Of a stretch of DNA of 64,000 nt, positions 1 through 8,156 are shown piece by piece. Source of the DNA: Desulfitibacter alkalitolerans DSM 16504 (GTDB lineage: Bacteria; Bacillota; DSM-16504; Desulfitibacterales; Desulfitibacteraceae); contig NZ_KK211101.1 of the NCBI RefSeq assembly GCF_000620305.1, positions 393,982 through 457,981 of the forward strand. Direction: 5' to 3'. Positions within the stretch are counted from its first letter, which is position 1. Each line of letters begins with the position of its first letter. The notes under the pieces are model-generated. The model was not told the DNA's origin, ran no database searches, and saw nothing but the letters and a program-made list of their open reading frames with translations. The position numbers and the translations under genes were made by a program.

Positions 1-73
1 AATATGAAAAATATAACAGCTAGCTGTGTAAATTAGCAGACAATATGAAAATAAAAAAAATTCAAAAAACATA

Positions 74-102
74 TTGACAAACGACATATTACTATTTACA
101 AT
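74..102 (+). promoter_or_regulatory. Sigma-A promoter for candidate ncRNA
   Basis: A consensus -35 TTGACA (74-79) is followed after 17 bp by TACAAT (97-102). Transcription would start near 108-110. No convincing ORF lies downstream on this strand before the strong terminator at 489-552, so the promoter appears to serve a noncoding transcript. Confidence 0.7.
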
Positions 103-108
103 AAAATT

Positions 109-552
109 AACTAGTAAGTAATATTTACTAGTTCCCCTGAACAGTTGATGGTCTTGCGAGGGCCAAAAAAGAGAAGATTTTAACTCCACTATTATGAAGG
201 ATGTTAGTTTTAGAACAAATTAAGAAAGTTGGGATTAGCAAGTTTACCAAAGTTACTTTATATGAAGGTTAATTAAGCTTAAGGCAAGATTGATTTAAGT
301 ATTAAGTAAGTTTAAGGTTCATCTATTATTAGTGAGTGAGAGTTAAATCTTAACTACTAGTCGTAGGACTAGAAGGGCAAATCGCAGGCAAGAGCCTTAG
401 CTTAGAAGTAATGAGCTAAAGACTGATTATTGGAAAATAAAATCAGGGGAGAAAGAGAAAGGAAGGCTAAATTGCAGTACGTTCTTGAGAGTAAAGGGTA
501 GGCACATTCCTGAAGTTAAGGAATAGAGCCTACCCTTTACTCATTTATTTTT
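109..552 (+). ncRNA. Candidate structured noncoding RNA of about 440 nt
   Basis: This stretch sits between a near-consensus sigma-A promoter and a strong intrinsic terminator and has no credible coding sequence. It is rich in local inverted repeats: a perfect 8-bp hairpin at the 5' end (ACTAGTAA/TTACTAGT near 109-131), CTAGTC/GACTAG near 356-371, TTAGCT/AGCTAA near 399-418 and CTGATT/AATCAG near 421-446. I looked for tmRNA, RNase P, 6S, SRP, T-box and common riboswitch landmarks and recognised none. The next gene is on the opposite strand, so it is not an obvious leader. It could also be the untranslated remnant of a decayed gene. The case rests on promoter, terminator and local pairing only. 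Confidence 0.45.
489..552 (+). terminator. Intrinsic terminator of candidate ncRNA
   Basis: A perfect 15-bp stem pairs 489-503 with 528-542. A second small stem (ATTCC/GGAAT) lies inside its loop, and an ATTTATTTTT run follows. The U-run is on the plus side only, so it ends a plus-strand transcript rather than the minus-strand lipoprotein gene. Confidence 0.85.
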
Positions 553-669
553 AGGGCTTAAAAGAAATTTAGTGAATTAATTGAAATACCCCAAAATGGT
601 TTCGTAGATAACCTCTTCTGGATTTCCAGGACTTATATGTCTCCACGAGACATCAGAGAAATTAAGAGG

Positions 670-1026
670 TCAGCTTTCTACCAGTGCTCCATCGCAAATA
701 TTATACGCATAGCTGTCAGAAATCTTATATTGTTTAACATTAGTATCCAAATGCCAGAGCATTATATCTATACCACCAGAGGGTACAGGTTCATTGTACT
801 CTACTTTTATCCATACATTTATGTAAGAAATGCCTAATTCCTCATCTTCAACTAATTCCATGGTGGCAGCATCAAAGCTCCAGCTTCTTCTCTCGTCAGA
901 GTGTATAACTTGATATGGATCTGTATTTACATCTTCCCTGGCTCGTTCTTGTGCGCAAGATGTCAAAAAGATCAGGGATATAAATATTATCAAATATATT
1001 TTCAATACGGTTTTAAATTTAACCAT
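670..1026 (-). CDS. Hypothetical secreted lipoprotein
   Basis: The 118-residue product starts with a Lys-rich n-region, a hydrophobic stretch and a lipobox reading LTSC, with the cysteine near residue 24. It is therefore probably exported, lipidated on that cysteine and anchored on the outer face of the membrane. The mature part is acidic and Asp/Glu-rich, with no domain I recognise. It is a single-gene unit transcribed away from the threonine aldolase gene. A plus-strand ORF overlapping its C-terminal half is a shadow. No function can be assigned. Confidence 0.7.
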   Translation of the reverse strand: MVKFKTVLKIYLIIFISLIFLTSCAQERAREDVNTDPYQVIHSDERRSWSFDAATMELVEDEELGISYINVWIKVEYNEPVPSGGIDIMLWHLDTNVKQYKISDSYAYNICDGALVES

Positions 1027-1221
1027 AACAATTCCCCCCCTTTGTGTATATTTAGTTAAGCTTCGTAAATATATTTTACCATAAGTTCTAAATTAATAAT
1101 AGTAACTTTTATCAATTAAAAACGCAAAACATCTTTTATTGCAGAATAAATGAGAAGGATTTGAGAAACATATCTAGAAATCAACTGCATAGATAAATTT
1201 ACTAATTCAGGGAGAGAGAAT

Positions 1222-2259
1222 ATGATTGATTTAAGAAGCGATACGGTCACATTACCTAGTGAGGAAATGAGAGAAGCCATGGCAAAAGCAGTTGTGGGTG
1301 ATGATGTATATGGTGAAGATCCCACTGTAAATGAGCTTGAAAGGATGTCTGCAGAAATAACTGGAAAAGAAGCAGCTTTATTTGTGCCTACTGGAACAAT
1401 GGGCAATCAGATTGCAATTTTAACACATACCCTGCGGGGAGATGAGATTATAGTTGACGAATTATCTCACATTGCCCTATATGAAGTAGGGGCTGCCTCC
1501 ATGTTTGCAGGAGTTCAGTTAAAAACCATACCCAATCTACTTGAAGGGGATACTGTAAAGAAATTGTATGGTGCATACCGTGAACCTAATATACATGCAC
1601 CAAGGTGTAGACTATTATGCCTGGAAAACACCTTTAACATTGGCTCTGGAACTGTTATGCCTGTAGCGGATATGAGGTTAGTATATAAGGCTGCCAATAG
1701 TATGTCATTATTTGTGCACCTTGATGGAGCAAGAATTTTTAATGCAGCCATTGCTCTAGGTTGTGATGTAAAAGAGCTAGTAGAAAACTGTGATTCTGTA
1801 ATGTTTTGCCTTTCCAAGGGGTTAGGTGCACCAGTAGGTTCAATATTAGCCGGTAGTAAGGAATTCATTAATGCTGCACGAAAATATAGAAAGGCCATGG
1901 GTGGAGGCATGCGCCAGGCTGGAATATTAGCAGCTGCAGGGTTAATCGCCCTAAAAACGGTTGATAGATTGTCTGTAGATCATGACAATGCCAGGCTGCT
2001 GGCACAGCACTTATCATCTGTTGATGGATTAAAGGTGGATTTATCCCGAGTACAGACAAATATTCTACTAGCTGACATTAGTGGTTTGAATATGGATGCT
2101 GGTTCTTTCGTGGGCAAGTTATCTGAAGCGGGTGTCAAGGCGGTACCAGTAAGCTCCAGGGTGGTTCGTTTTGTTACCCATAAGGACATTACTAAAGAAC
2201 ATATAATACAGGCTAGTATTATTATTAAAAATTTAGCATCTGACATTCTTGACCTTTAA
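1222..2259 (+). CDS. ltaE: Low-specificity L-threonine aldolase
   Basis: A PLP enzyme of fold type I that cleaves L-threonine or L-allo-threonine to glycine and acetaldehyde in the cytosol. The 345-residue length is normal for the family. The N-terminus [13 protein letters not shown] is the family signature, and the PLP-binding lysine lies in [11 protein letters not shown] at about residue 200. The start is supported by a GGGAGAGAG site just upstream. It could feed glycine to one-carbon metabolism. It stands alone, followed by a possible 35-codon ORF. Confidence 0.92.
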   Translation: MIDLRSDTVTLPSEEMREAMAKAVVGDDVYGEDPTVNELERMSAEITGKEAALFVPTGTMGNQIAILTHTLRGDEIIVDELSHIALYEVGAASMFAGVQLKTIPNLLEGDTVKKLYGAYREPNIHAPRCRLLCLENTFNIGSGTVMPVADMRLVYKAANSMSLFVHLDGARIFNAAIALGCDVKELVENCDSVMFCLSKGLGAPVGSILAGSKEFINAARKYRKAMGGGMRQAGILAAAGLIALKTVDRLSVDHDNARLLAQHLSSVDGLKVDLSRVQTNILLADISGLNMDAGSFVGKLSEAGVKAVPVSSRVVRFVTHKDITKEHIIQASIIIKNLASDILDL

Positions 2260-2275
2260 AATATGAGAGGAAAAT

Positions 2276-2383
2276 ATGAGCCTAGCAAGGTGCAGAATTT
2301 TAAACAGGAATCAAATTGAGTTTATGAAAAACAAAATTGAAAAAGCTATAGAAATAAACATAAAGGTAATTGTTAAATTTTGA
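2276..2383 (+). CDS. Possible 35-residue small protein
   Basis: An ORF of 36 codons begins 16 bases after the threonine aldolase stop, behind a GAGAGG site with 5-base spacing. The peptide is strongly basic (many Lys, Arg and Asn) with a short hydrophobic C-terminus and no recognisable domain. It may be translated as part of the aldolase transcript or may be chance. The ribosome binding site is the only positive evidence. Confidence 0.25.
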   Translation: MSLARCRILNRNQIEFMKNKIEKAIEINIKVIVKF

Positions 2384-2426
2384 CGAATGTTATTCATAAT
2401 AGCAGTATAACATTAGGGGTGAAACC

Positions 2427-3626
2427 ATGGAACAGTGGAAGCTGAAACTAAAGGAATCTTATAGCTCTTTGATTATGTTTTTCATAGCGGCTTACATGGT
2501 ATTTGTTATATTTTTTACATCCTTAACTATTCTGCCCATGTATGTCATTGAGTTGGGCGGCAATGAGTTTGATTCTGGTCTGCAAACCACATTGTTTTTT
2601 ATTTTTGCTGTAATATTAAGGTTTTATTTTGGACCCCTGGCTGATAGCAAGGGGAGAAAGCTTCCCCTGCTAATAGGGACTTTTGTGTTTGCAACATCAG
2701 GACTTTTCTTCATGCTGAGTTCTGAGGTGTGGCATTTGACGTTGGCCCGTCTTTACCAATCCATTGCTCTGGCAACTTTTTTGTCCAGTGGAAGTTCTCT
2801 GGTTGCAGACATGGCACCATTAAAATCGCGAGGAACTTATATAGGCATGTACCGCTTAATTATTACCCTGGGAGTTTTGACAGGCCCTGTTAGCGCTCTT
2901 GAGGTTATCAAAAACCATGGATACAATTACTGGTTTGTCTTAACATTTATAGGGGGTATTATAGCCCTTGGTTTAATTATGCTTGTCAAGGCACCACCCT
3001 TAGCTGTTAGTGCTAATACGAGGTTTATGAACAGTATTTATACAGTGTTCAAAAATAGAGCATTATGGCCCATTTATGCTGGATTAGCTTTAACATCCAT
3101 CTGCTATGGAGCTATCTTGACCTTTGCGTCTCTTTATATTTCCCAGGTAAGTGAAGCTGTTAACCCTGGCATATATTTTACATATTTTGGCATTTCGGGA
3201 GTTCTGGCTAATATTAGTGCTGGATACCTCTCAGATAGATACGGGAGAGAGGCAATAGTTTGGCCGGCAGCTATAATTCTTGGAGTAGGTCTTATTGTTC
3301 TAGCCTTTGTTCCCATTGTGCCAGCAACCATAATTATTAGTGGGCTGCTCACTGGGATTGGTTGGTCTGGTGGGATTGCAGCTTTTATTGCCTGGTTAAT
3401 TGATTTAATAGAGGACAAGATGCGCGGTACAGTCCTATCTATTCAAGAAAGTATAATTGATACCTTTGTAGCATTAGGCTCTTTGGTCTTTGGAACATTA
3501 GCTGCCATTATAGGCATGCAGTTTTCCTTTGTAGTTACAGGGAGCAGTATTGTAGTTATAACAGTCATTTTGCTGCTCGCGCCAAAAAGATGTGACAGCA
3601 AAGCACAAAACGAGGTGGGAAGATGA
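2427..3626 (+). CDS. MFS family transporter
   Basis: A 399-residue, very hydrophobic protein with about twelve predicted membrane segments. The Major Facilitator loop 2-3 motif appears as GPLADSKGRKLPLLIG at about residues 72-87, and the equivalent in the second half as GYLSDRYGREAIVW at about 268-281. It should be a secondary transporter, probably a drug or metabolite antiporter; the substrate cannot be read from sequence. The start has an AGGGGTGAAA site. Its last codons overlap the next gene in an ATGA arrangement, so the two are translationally coupled. Confidence 0.88.
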   Translation: MEQWKLKLKESYSSLIMFFIAAYMVFVIFFTSLTILPMYVIELGGNEFDSGLQTTLFFIFAVILRFYFGPLADSKGRKLPLLIGTFVFATSGLFFMLSSEVWHLTLARLYQSIALATFLSSGSSLVADMAPLKSRGTYIGMYRLIITLGVLTGPVSALEVIKNHGYNYWFVLTFIGGIIALGLIMLVKAPPLAVSANTRFMNSIYTVFKNRALWPIYAGLALTSICYGAILTFASLYISQVSEAVNPGIYFTYFGISGVLANISAGYLSDRYGREAIVWPAAIILGVGLIVLAFVPIVPATIIISGLLTGIGWSGGIAAFIAWLIDLIEDKMRGTVLSIQESIIDTFVALGSLVFGTLAAIIGMQFSFVVTGSSIVVITVILLLAPKRCDSKAQNEVGR

Positions 3627-4213
3627 GTTCACATGTTTTGAAAAACCCGGTTAATATACATAAGGCGGATGTTAAACATAGTCATAAAAGAAAGATAGCG
3701 GAAAAACATCATGGAGAGTTTGTTTCACTAGACCTGGAAACCACAGGCTTTAATCCCAAATATGCAAAGATAATTGAGATAGGAGCCATTAGATTTGTAG
3801 ACGAAACAGCTGTGGAAACCTTTCACACTCTAATAAATCCTGGGATGCCAATTCCCAGAAAAATTACAGATATAACAGGAATTACAGATGACATGGTTAT
3901 TAATGCTCCGAAAATTGAGATTGTTTTTCCTCAATTTATTGCTTTTTTAAAGGATAGTCCAATTGTAGCTCATAATTCAAGCTTTGACATGGGATTTATA
4001 CGGCATACTGCTCAAAGGTTTGCTGTTAAAATTTGCAACCCCATTATAGATACCCTGCAAATAAGTAGAATAATGTTCCCCAACTTAGATAATCATAAAC
4101 TAAATACTGTATCAGACTACCTGCAGATAAAACTAGAAAACCATCATAGATCAATGTCTGATTCAGCAGCTGCAGCAGAAATATACATAAAATGCCTAAA
4201 AATGCTCAGCTAA
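3623..4213 (+). CDS. DnaQ-like 3'-5' exonuclease (DEDDh family)
   Basis: A 196-residue protein with the three exonuclease motifs of the DnaQ/epsilon family: ExoI FVSLDLETTGFNPK (about residues 33-46), ExoII VAHNSSFDMGFI (about 114-125) and ExoIII with H and D in HHRSMSDSAAAAEIY (about 173-187). The DEDDh residues look complete, so it is likely an active metal-dependent nuclease. Length and lack of a polymerase domain suggest a stand-alone proofreading or repair nuclease. An ATGA overlap couples it to the MFS gene. The first 30 residues are basic and unlike the domain. Confidence 0.85.
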   Translation: MSSHVLKNPVNIHKADVKHSHKRKIAEKHHGEFVSLDLETTGFNPKYAKIIEIGAIRFVDETAVETFHTLINPGMPIPRKITDITGITDDMVINAPKIEIVFPQFIAFLKDSPIVAHNSSFDMGFIRHTAQRFAVKICNPIIDTLQISRIMFPNLDNHKLNTVSDYLQIKLENHHRSMSDSAAAAEIYIKCLKMLS

Positions 4214-4309
4214 AAAATCTATAAAGGGGAAAAGGTACTTGGTAAACATTATTCATAAAGATAATATGAAGGCAATGTGAAGGAAGCATGAGAGAAAGGG
4301 AGGAGGTTT

Positions 4310-4888
4310 ATGAGTCATTTTTTTGCATATCTTTCCAGGATGAAGCTGATCAACCGTTGGGGCTTGATGCGTAACACTTACACAGAAAATATTCAAGAGC
4401 ATAGCTTGCAGGTAGCTATGATAGCCCATGGCCTGGCTTTAATAAAGAATAAGAAGTTTAACGGTGATTTAAACCCTGAAAGGGTTTTGGTCCTTGCTGT
4501 ATTTCACGAGGCTGGTGAAGTAATAACAGGTGATTTAGCTACTCCCATTAAATATTTTAATCCCAAAATCAAAAGGGCATATACTGAAATTGAAGAAATA
4601 GCTAAAGAAAAATTATTAAATATGCTTGCTCCAGATATGCGGGAGGATTACCAACCATTACTTTTTATAGAAGAAGGGGACAAGGAGCATTGGAAAATTG
4701 TTAAGGCTGCAGATAAGATTTCTGCCTATATTAAATGTTTAGAAGAACTTAAGGCAGGGAACCAGGAGTTTTCCAAGGCAGAAAAGATCATTTTAGCTGC
4801 TATTAACAACATGGACCTGCCTGAAGTACAATATTTTATGGAACATTATGTTGGAAGCTTTTCTTTAACCCTTGATGAATTAAACTAA
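4310..4888 (+). CDS. HD-domain 5'-deoxynucleotidase-like protein (YfbR type)
   Basis: The 192-residue protein matches the E. coli YfbR pattern along its length: SHFFAYLSRMKLINRW at the start, ENIQEHSLQVAMIAH around residues 24-38, then EVITGDLATPIKYFNP, and a C-terminal YFMEHYVGSFSLTLDEL. YfbR removes phosphate from deoxynucleoside 5'-monophosphates using a metal held by the HD motif. Here the HD pair reads HE (FHEAGE, about residue 69), so one metal ligand is Glu instead of Asp. Activity may be kept, altered or lost. The start follows GGGAGGAGG. It is followed closely by the YbjQ gene. Confidence 0.85.
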   Translation: MSHFFAYLSRMKLINRWGLMRNTYTENIQEHSLQVAMIAHGLALIKNKKFNGDLNPERVLVLAVFHEAGEVITGDLATPIKYFNPKIKRAYTEIEEIAKEKLLNMLAPDMREDYQPLLFIEEGDKEHWKIVKAADKISAYIKCLEELKAGNQEFSKAEKIILAAINNMDLPEVQYFMEHYVGSFSLTLDELN

Positions 4889-4907
4889 TTTGATTGGAGG
4901 TAAAAAT

Positions 4908-5231
4908 ATGATTTTGACCACTACTAGTGAAGTTCCAGGAAAGGAGGCAAGTGAGATTTTAGGAATTGTTAGGGGCAGCACAATAAGAGCAAAGCACATT
5001 GGAAAAGATATTGCCGCGGTTTTGAAGCAAATAGTTGGTGGAGAATTAAAGGGATACACTGAAATGCTTAATGAGGCCAGGACAGCCGCAGAAAACATAA
5101 TGATTAGGGAGGCTAGTGATTTAGGTGCTGATGCTGTGATTAATGTTAGATTTGCTACTTCTAATATAATGCAGGGAGCAGCTGAGATACTAGTTTATGG
5201 GACTGCAGTAAAGCTAAGAAACATCAATTAA
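4908..5231 (+). CDS. YbjQ/UPF0145 family protein
   Basis: A 107-residue protein of the YbjQ (putative heavy-metal-binding) family, recognised by the N-terminal MILTTTSEVPGKE, the central GGELKGYTEML and AREEA-like helix, and GADAVINVRFAT near residue 80. The family forms small oligomers of unknown function. I chose the ATG at 4908 because GGAGG lies 6-7 bases before it and the homology begins there; an upstream in-frame ATG at 4890 would put that site inside the gene. Probably co-transcribed with the HD-domain gene. Confidence 0.85.
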   Translation: MILTTTSEVPGKEASEILGIVRGSTIRAKHIGKDIAAVLKQIVGGELKGYTEMLNEARTAAENIMIREASDLGADAVINVRFATSNIMQGAAEILVYGTAVKLRNIN

Positions 5232-5248
5232 TAAGCTTTTAACAAGAT

Positions 5249-5273
5249 AATGACTGTTATATTAACAGTTATT
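5249..5273. repeat. Inverted repeat before the LarA-like gene
   Basis: AATGACTGTTA at 5249-5259 faces TAACAGTTATT at 5263-5273 (one mismatch, 3-base loop). There is no T-run, so it is not a terminator. It lies just upstream of the ribosome binding site at about 5279-5283 and could be an operator or an RNA hairpin that modulates translation. Confidence 0.35.
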
Positions 5274-5289
5274 GTGAAAGGGTGATAAA

Positions 5290-6567
5290 ATGATACTTCT
5301 TCCATATGATAAAGGTTTTTTGGAATTACCCCTGCCTGAGAGTGAGAAAGTACACCTGCTGAATCCTCCTTCAAGTGGGTTTAAACCAGAGGGAACACAG
5401 GAAGAAATAGTGGAAAAAGCTTTATCTGAGCCAATAAACTCAGAAGCCTTGAGCAAACTTGCTGAAAATAAAGAAAACATAGTTATAATCACTAGCGACC
5501 ATACCAGGCCTGTCCCAAGTCATATAACCATGCCGCTGATTTTATCTGAGATAAGAAAAGTCAATGAAAATGCTAAAATTACTTTATTAATATCAACCGG
5601 AATGCACAGGCCCATGAGTGACGAGGAGATTTCCCTTAGATTTGGTGAAGAGGTTTTAAGGCAGGTATCTGTAGTAAACCACCTGGCAGAAAAGGACGAA
5701 GACATGGTTTTCCTTGGCATATTACCATCAGGTGGTGAGTTGTGGATTAACAGGCTTGCCATGAAAGCTGATTTGTTATTAGCCGAAGGATTCATTGAGC
5801 CTCACTTTTTTGCTGGGTATTCAGGGGGAAGAAAAAGTGTTCTGCCAGGTATTGCTTCACATAAAACTGTACTTTTTAACCATAATTCCGACTTTATAAA
5901 TAGTCCCCATGCTAGAACAGGTATTTTAAAAAATAATCCGATACATAAAGACATGGTATGGGCTGTGGAGCAGTCTAAGTTAGCTTTTATAGTAAATGTC
6001 ATAATCAATTCAAAAAAGGAAATTATTCATTGTGTAGCTGGACATCCAATAAAAGCCCATGAACAAGGCTGTGAATTTGTAGAAAAGCTAACTGCTGTCG
6101 AACCAATCCCCGCGGATATAATTGTTAGTACAAATGGTGGTTATCCATTGGATCAAAATGTGTACCAGGCAGTTAAGGGTATGACTGCTGCAGAAGCTAC
6201 TGCTAAGTCTGGAGCAATTATCATTATGGTGGCAGGCTGTAGGGAAGGCTTAGGAGGGGATAAATTTTATCATCAAATGGCTGATGCTTCTTCTCCTAAA
6301 GAAACCATGGAAAAAATTATGGAAACACCTAACAGTGAAACAGAGCCCGATCAGTGGCAGTCACAAATACTTGCAAGGGTGCTTTTAAAGCATAAGGTAA
6401 TATTGGTAACTGATCCATCACTTGCCCAGTATGTAAGGAACATGCATATGGAATTTGCACCTACTTTAGAAGCGGCATTTGAAATGGCTATAGCAGAAAA
6501 GGGAAGGGATGCAGTAGTCACTGTGATACCTGATGGCGTTGGAATAACAATAAAACCCTGTGAATAA
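5290..6567 (+). CDS. LarA-like (DUF2088) nickel-dependent racemase family protein
   Basis: A 425-residue protein of the lactate racemase catalytic-subunit family, which uses the nickel pincer nucleotide for hydride transfer on alpha-hydroxy acids. Visible family motifs are SDHTRPVPSH (about residues 73-82), STGMHRPMSDEE (about 102-113) and HFFAGYSGGRKSVLPGIAS (about 176-194), which contains the His and Lys expected to bind and tether the cofactor. Cofactor-making larB, larC and larE are not in this window, so they would have to be elsewhere. The substrate is uncertain: many LarA homologues act on other hydroxy acids. Start supported by GAAAGGGTGATAAA. Confidence 0.8.
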   Translation: MILLPYDKGFLELPLPESEKVHLLNPPSSGFKPEGTQEEIVEKALSEPINSEALSKLAENKENIVIITSDHTRPVPSHITMPLILSEIRKVNENAKITLLISTGMHRPMSDEEISLRFGEEVLRQVSVVNHLAEKDEDMVFLGILPSGGELWINRLAMKADLLLAEGFIEPHFFAGYSGGRKSVLPGIASHKTVLFNHNSDFINSPHARTGILKNNPIHKDMVWAVEQSKLAFIVNVIINSKKEIIHCVAGHPIKAHEQGCEFVEKLTAVEPIPADIIVSTNGGYPLDQNVYQAVKGMTAAEATAKSGAIIIMVAGCREGLGGDKFYHQMADASSPKETMEKIMETPNSETEPDQWQSQILARVLLKHKVILVTDPSLAQYVRNMHMEFAPTLEAAFEMAIAEKGRDAVVTVIPDGVGITIKPCE

Positions 6568-6636
6568 TGCAGGGGTTTATTGAATATGTAATGTAACAAT
6601 TGACCTGGGAAAATAATATTGGAGTTATTTATATAC

Positions 6637-6665
6637 TAGACAATGTAAAATTTAGGGAGTATAAT
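6637..6665 (+). promoter_or_regulatory. Sigma-A promoter upstream of UPF0316 gene
   Basis: TAGACA (6637-6642) and TATAAT (6660-6665) are separated by 17 bp. The predicted start near 6672 lies only about 20 bases before the terminator hairpin at 6693, so most transcripts should stop within about 55 nt unless something prevents termination. Confidence 0.55.
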
Positions 6666-6692
6666 TGTGGTGAGCAATTTATTCCGATAGAC

Positions 6693-6726
6693 ACCTTTGC
6701 CATTTTTCATGGCAAAGGTCTTTTTT
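6693..6726 (+). terminator. Intrinsic terminator in the leader of the UPF0316 gene
   Basis: A perfect 11-bp stem (ACCTTTGCCAT / ATGGCAAAGGT) with a 5-base loop is followed by CTTTTTT. It could end the LarA-like transcript, or act as an attenuator because the promoter at 6637-6665 lies just upstream. GGTG at about 6669-6672 could pair with CACC in the 5' arm. Confidence 0.8.
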
Positions 6727-6767
6727 CTGCACAATAGGGATTTAGATTAAAGGGATGGAGGGATAAC

Positions 6768-7337
6768 ATGATTTTATTAATTATATTTTTAATCCAGATT
6801 ACCTATGTGACATTATTTACTTTAAGAACCATATTTGTTGTAAGGGGTAAAACCCAGGTAGCGGCAGTAATAAGTGTTATCGAAGTTTTTATTTATATAT
6901 CTGGGCTGTCAATTGTATTATCTAATCTAGATAATATGTTTAATTTAATAGTTTATTGTGCTAGCTATGGTTTTGGTATTATACTTGGAAGTTATATTGA
7001 ACATAAAATGGCTCTAGGATTTACCCAAATTCAAGTTATAACTACTAACCTGTCAGAAGGCCTGCCAAATATATTAAGGGAACAGGGTTTTGGCGTTACC
7101 AGTTGGGTGGCAGAAGGTAGAGATGGTCAAAGATTAGTTTTAAATATATTGGCTAAAAGAAAATGCTGTGACAGACTTGAAGAAACTGTTAAGTATTTTG
7201 ACCCGGAAGCTTTCATTATAGCCTTTGAACCTACCAGATTTTCAGGTGGATTTTTAGCCAAAAAGGTGACACATGTGTGCAGCAAGATTATTGATAAACA
7301 TGGTAAACGGGAGTCAGTTGAAAAAGTGCAGCAATAA
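6768..7337 (+). CDS. UPF0316 (YebE-like, DUF5698/DUF2179) membrane protein
   Basis: A 189-residue protein with three membrane segments in the first about 85 residues, including the motif TLRTIFVVRGKTQVAAVISV after the first helix. A cytoplasmic alpha/beta domain of the DUF2179 type follows (about 90-175), containing GVTSWVAEGRDGQRLVLNIL. DUF2179 domains are thought to bind small ligands and form oligomers; the biochemical role is not established. The start follows GGATGGAGGG. A short leader with promoter and terminator lies upstream, suggesting attenuation. Confidence 0.78.
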   Translation: MILLIIFLIQITYVTLFTLRTIFVVRGKTQVAAVISVIEVFIYISGLSIVLSNLDNMFNLIVYCASYGFGIILGSYIEHKMALGFTQIQVITTNLSEGLPNILREQGFGVTSWVAEGRDGQRLVLNILAKRKCCDRLEETVKYFDPEAFIIAFEPTRFSGGFLAKKVTHVCSKIIDKHGKRESVEKVQQ

Positions 7338-7387
7338 ATGTTATCATATGCATGAGTATTAATTATATTATGACAGGGGTTGGGTTA

Positions 7388-7939
7388 GTGAATTTAAGTG
7401 ATCAGGAACTAATCTTGCTTGTGTTAGCTGGAGATAATAATGCATATGATGAACTTGTAATAAGGTACGAAAAACAAATATATACATTTATTTGCAAAAT
7501 GGGCTGTAATCCAGAGGATGCCAAGGGAGTAACACAGGGAGTATTTTTTAAAGCATATAACGCCCTTCCTAATTTTAAGAACCAGTGCAAATTTAGTACA
7601 TGGCTGTATGCTATAGCCAGTAATAGGTGTAAAAACTGGCTGCGCAAATCTAATAAGACTGTATTACTATATGAAACCGATATTAGAGATGGTAAAAGCA
7701 ACACGCCTGAGGAAATGTATCTAAAAAAAGAAAATTTAGCTGCTGTAAAGAAAGCATTTAACATGCTGCCGGAAAAATATAGAGATGTTTTACAGCTCTA
7801 TTACCATAACAACATGTCTTATGTAGAAATAGCCCAGACCCTGGGACTGAGGGCTAGAACAGTAGAAACCAGGTTATACAGGGGTAGACAGATGGTAAAA
7901 AGCTATTTAATGCAAAATGATAACGAAGTACTTTTCTAA
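7388..7939 (+). CDS. ECF-type RNA polymerase sigma factor
   Basis: A two-domain sigma-70 family protein of about 184 residues. Region 2 runs from about residue 10 to 80 (NAYDELVIRYEKQIYTFI, then KFSTWLYAIASNRCKNWLR) and region 4 from about 120 to 175 (LPEKYRDVLQLYYHNNMSYVEIAQTLGL, seen in parts). I prefer the GTG at 7388 because AGGGG lies about 9 bases upstream and family similarity begins there; ATGs at 7352 and 7370 lack good sites. No anti-sigma or membrane partner gene follows, so control is unclear. It may regulate neighbouring or distant stress genes. Confidence 0.85.
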   Translation: MNLSDQELILLVLAGDNNAYDELVIRYEKQIYTFICKMGCNPEDAKGVTQGVFFKAYNALPNFKNQCKFSTWLYAIASNRCKNWLRKSNKTVLLYETDIRDGKSNTPEEMYLKKENLAAVKKAFNMLPEKYRDVLQLYYHNNMSYVEIAQTLGLRARTVETRLYRGRQMVKSYLMQNDNEVLF

Positions 7940-8156
7940 TTTTAGCTTAAAAATATTTATTACTAATTAATTGAATTAAATTGAAGTATTTTTGATAACT
8001 TCTGTGTCTAATTTATAGATAAAAAAACTGATCAGTAAAATATTTATATGCAAGGGGGGTGTTACTCTGAGGAGAGCATTCCTCTTATTTATTAAGACGT
8101 GGGAGAGAGTATTCTAGGATTTAAAACTAATATTAAAGAAAGAAGGAGTGCTGATT

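Noticed and set aside
201-272. 23-codon ORF inside the candidate ncRNA
   Set aside because: AAGG directly abuts the ATG with no spacer and the peptide resembles nothing; chance is the simplest explanation.
637-837. 66-codon plus-strand ORF opposite the lipoprotein gene
   Set aside because: No ribosome site; the antisense frame has a clear signal peptide and lipobox.
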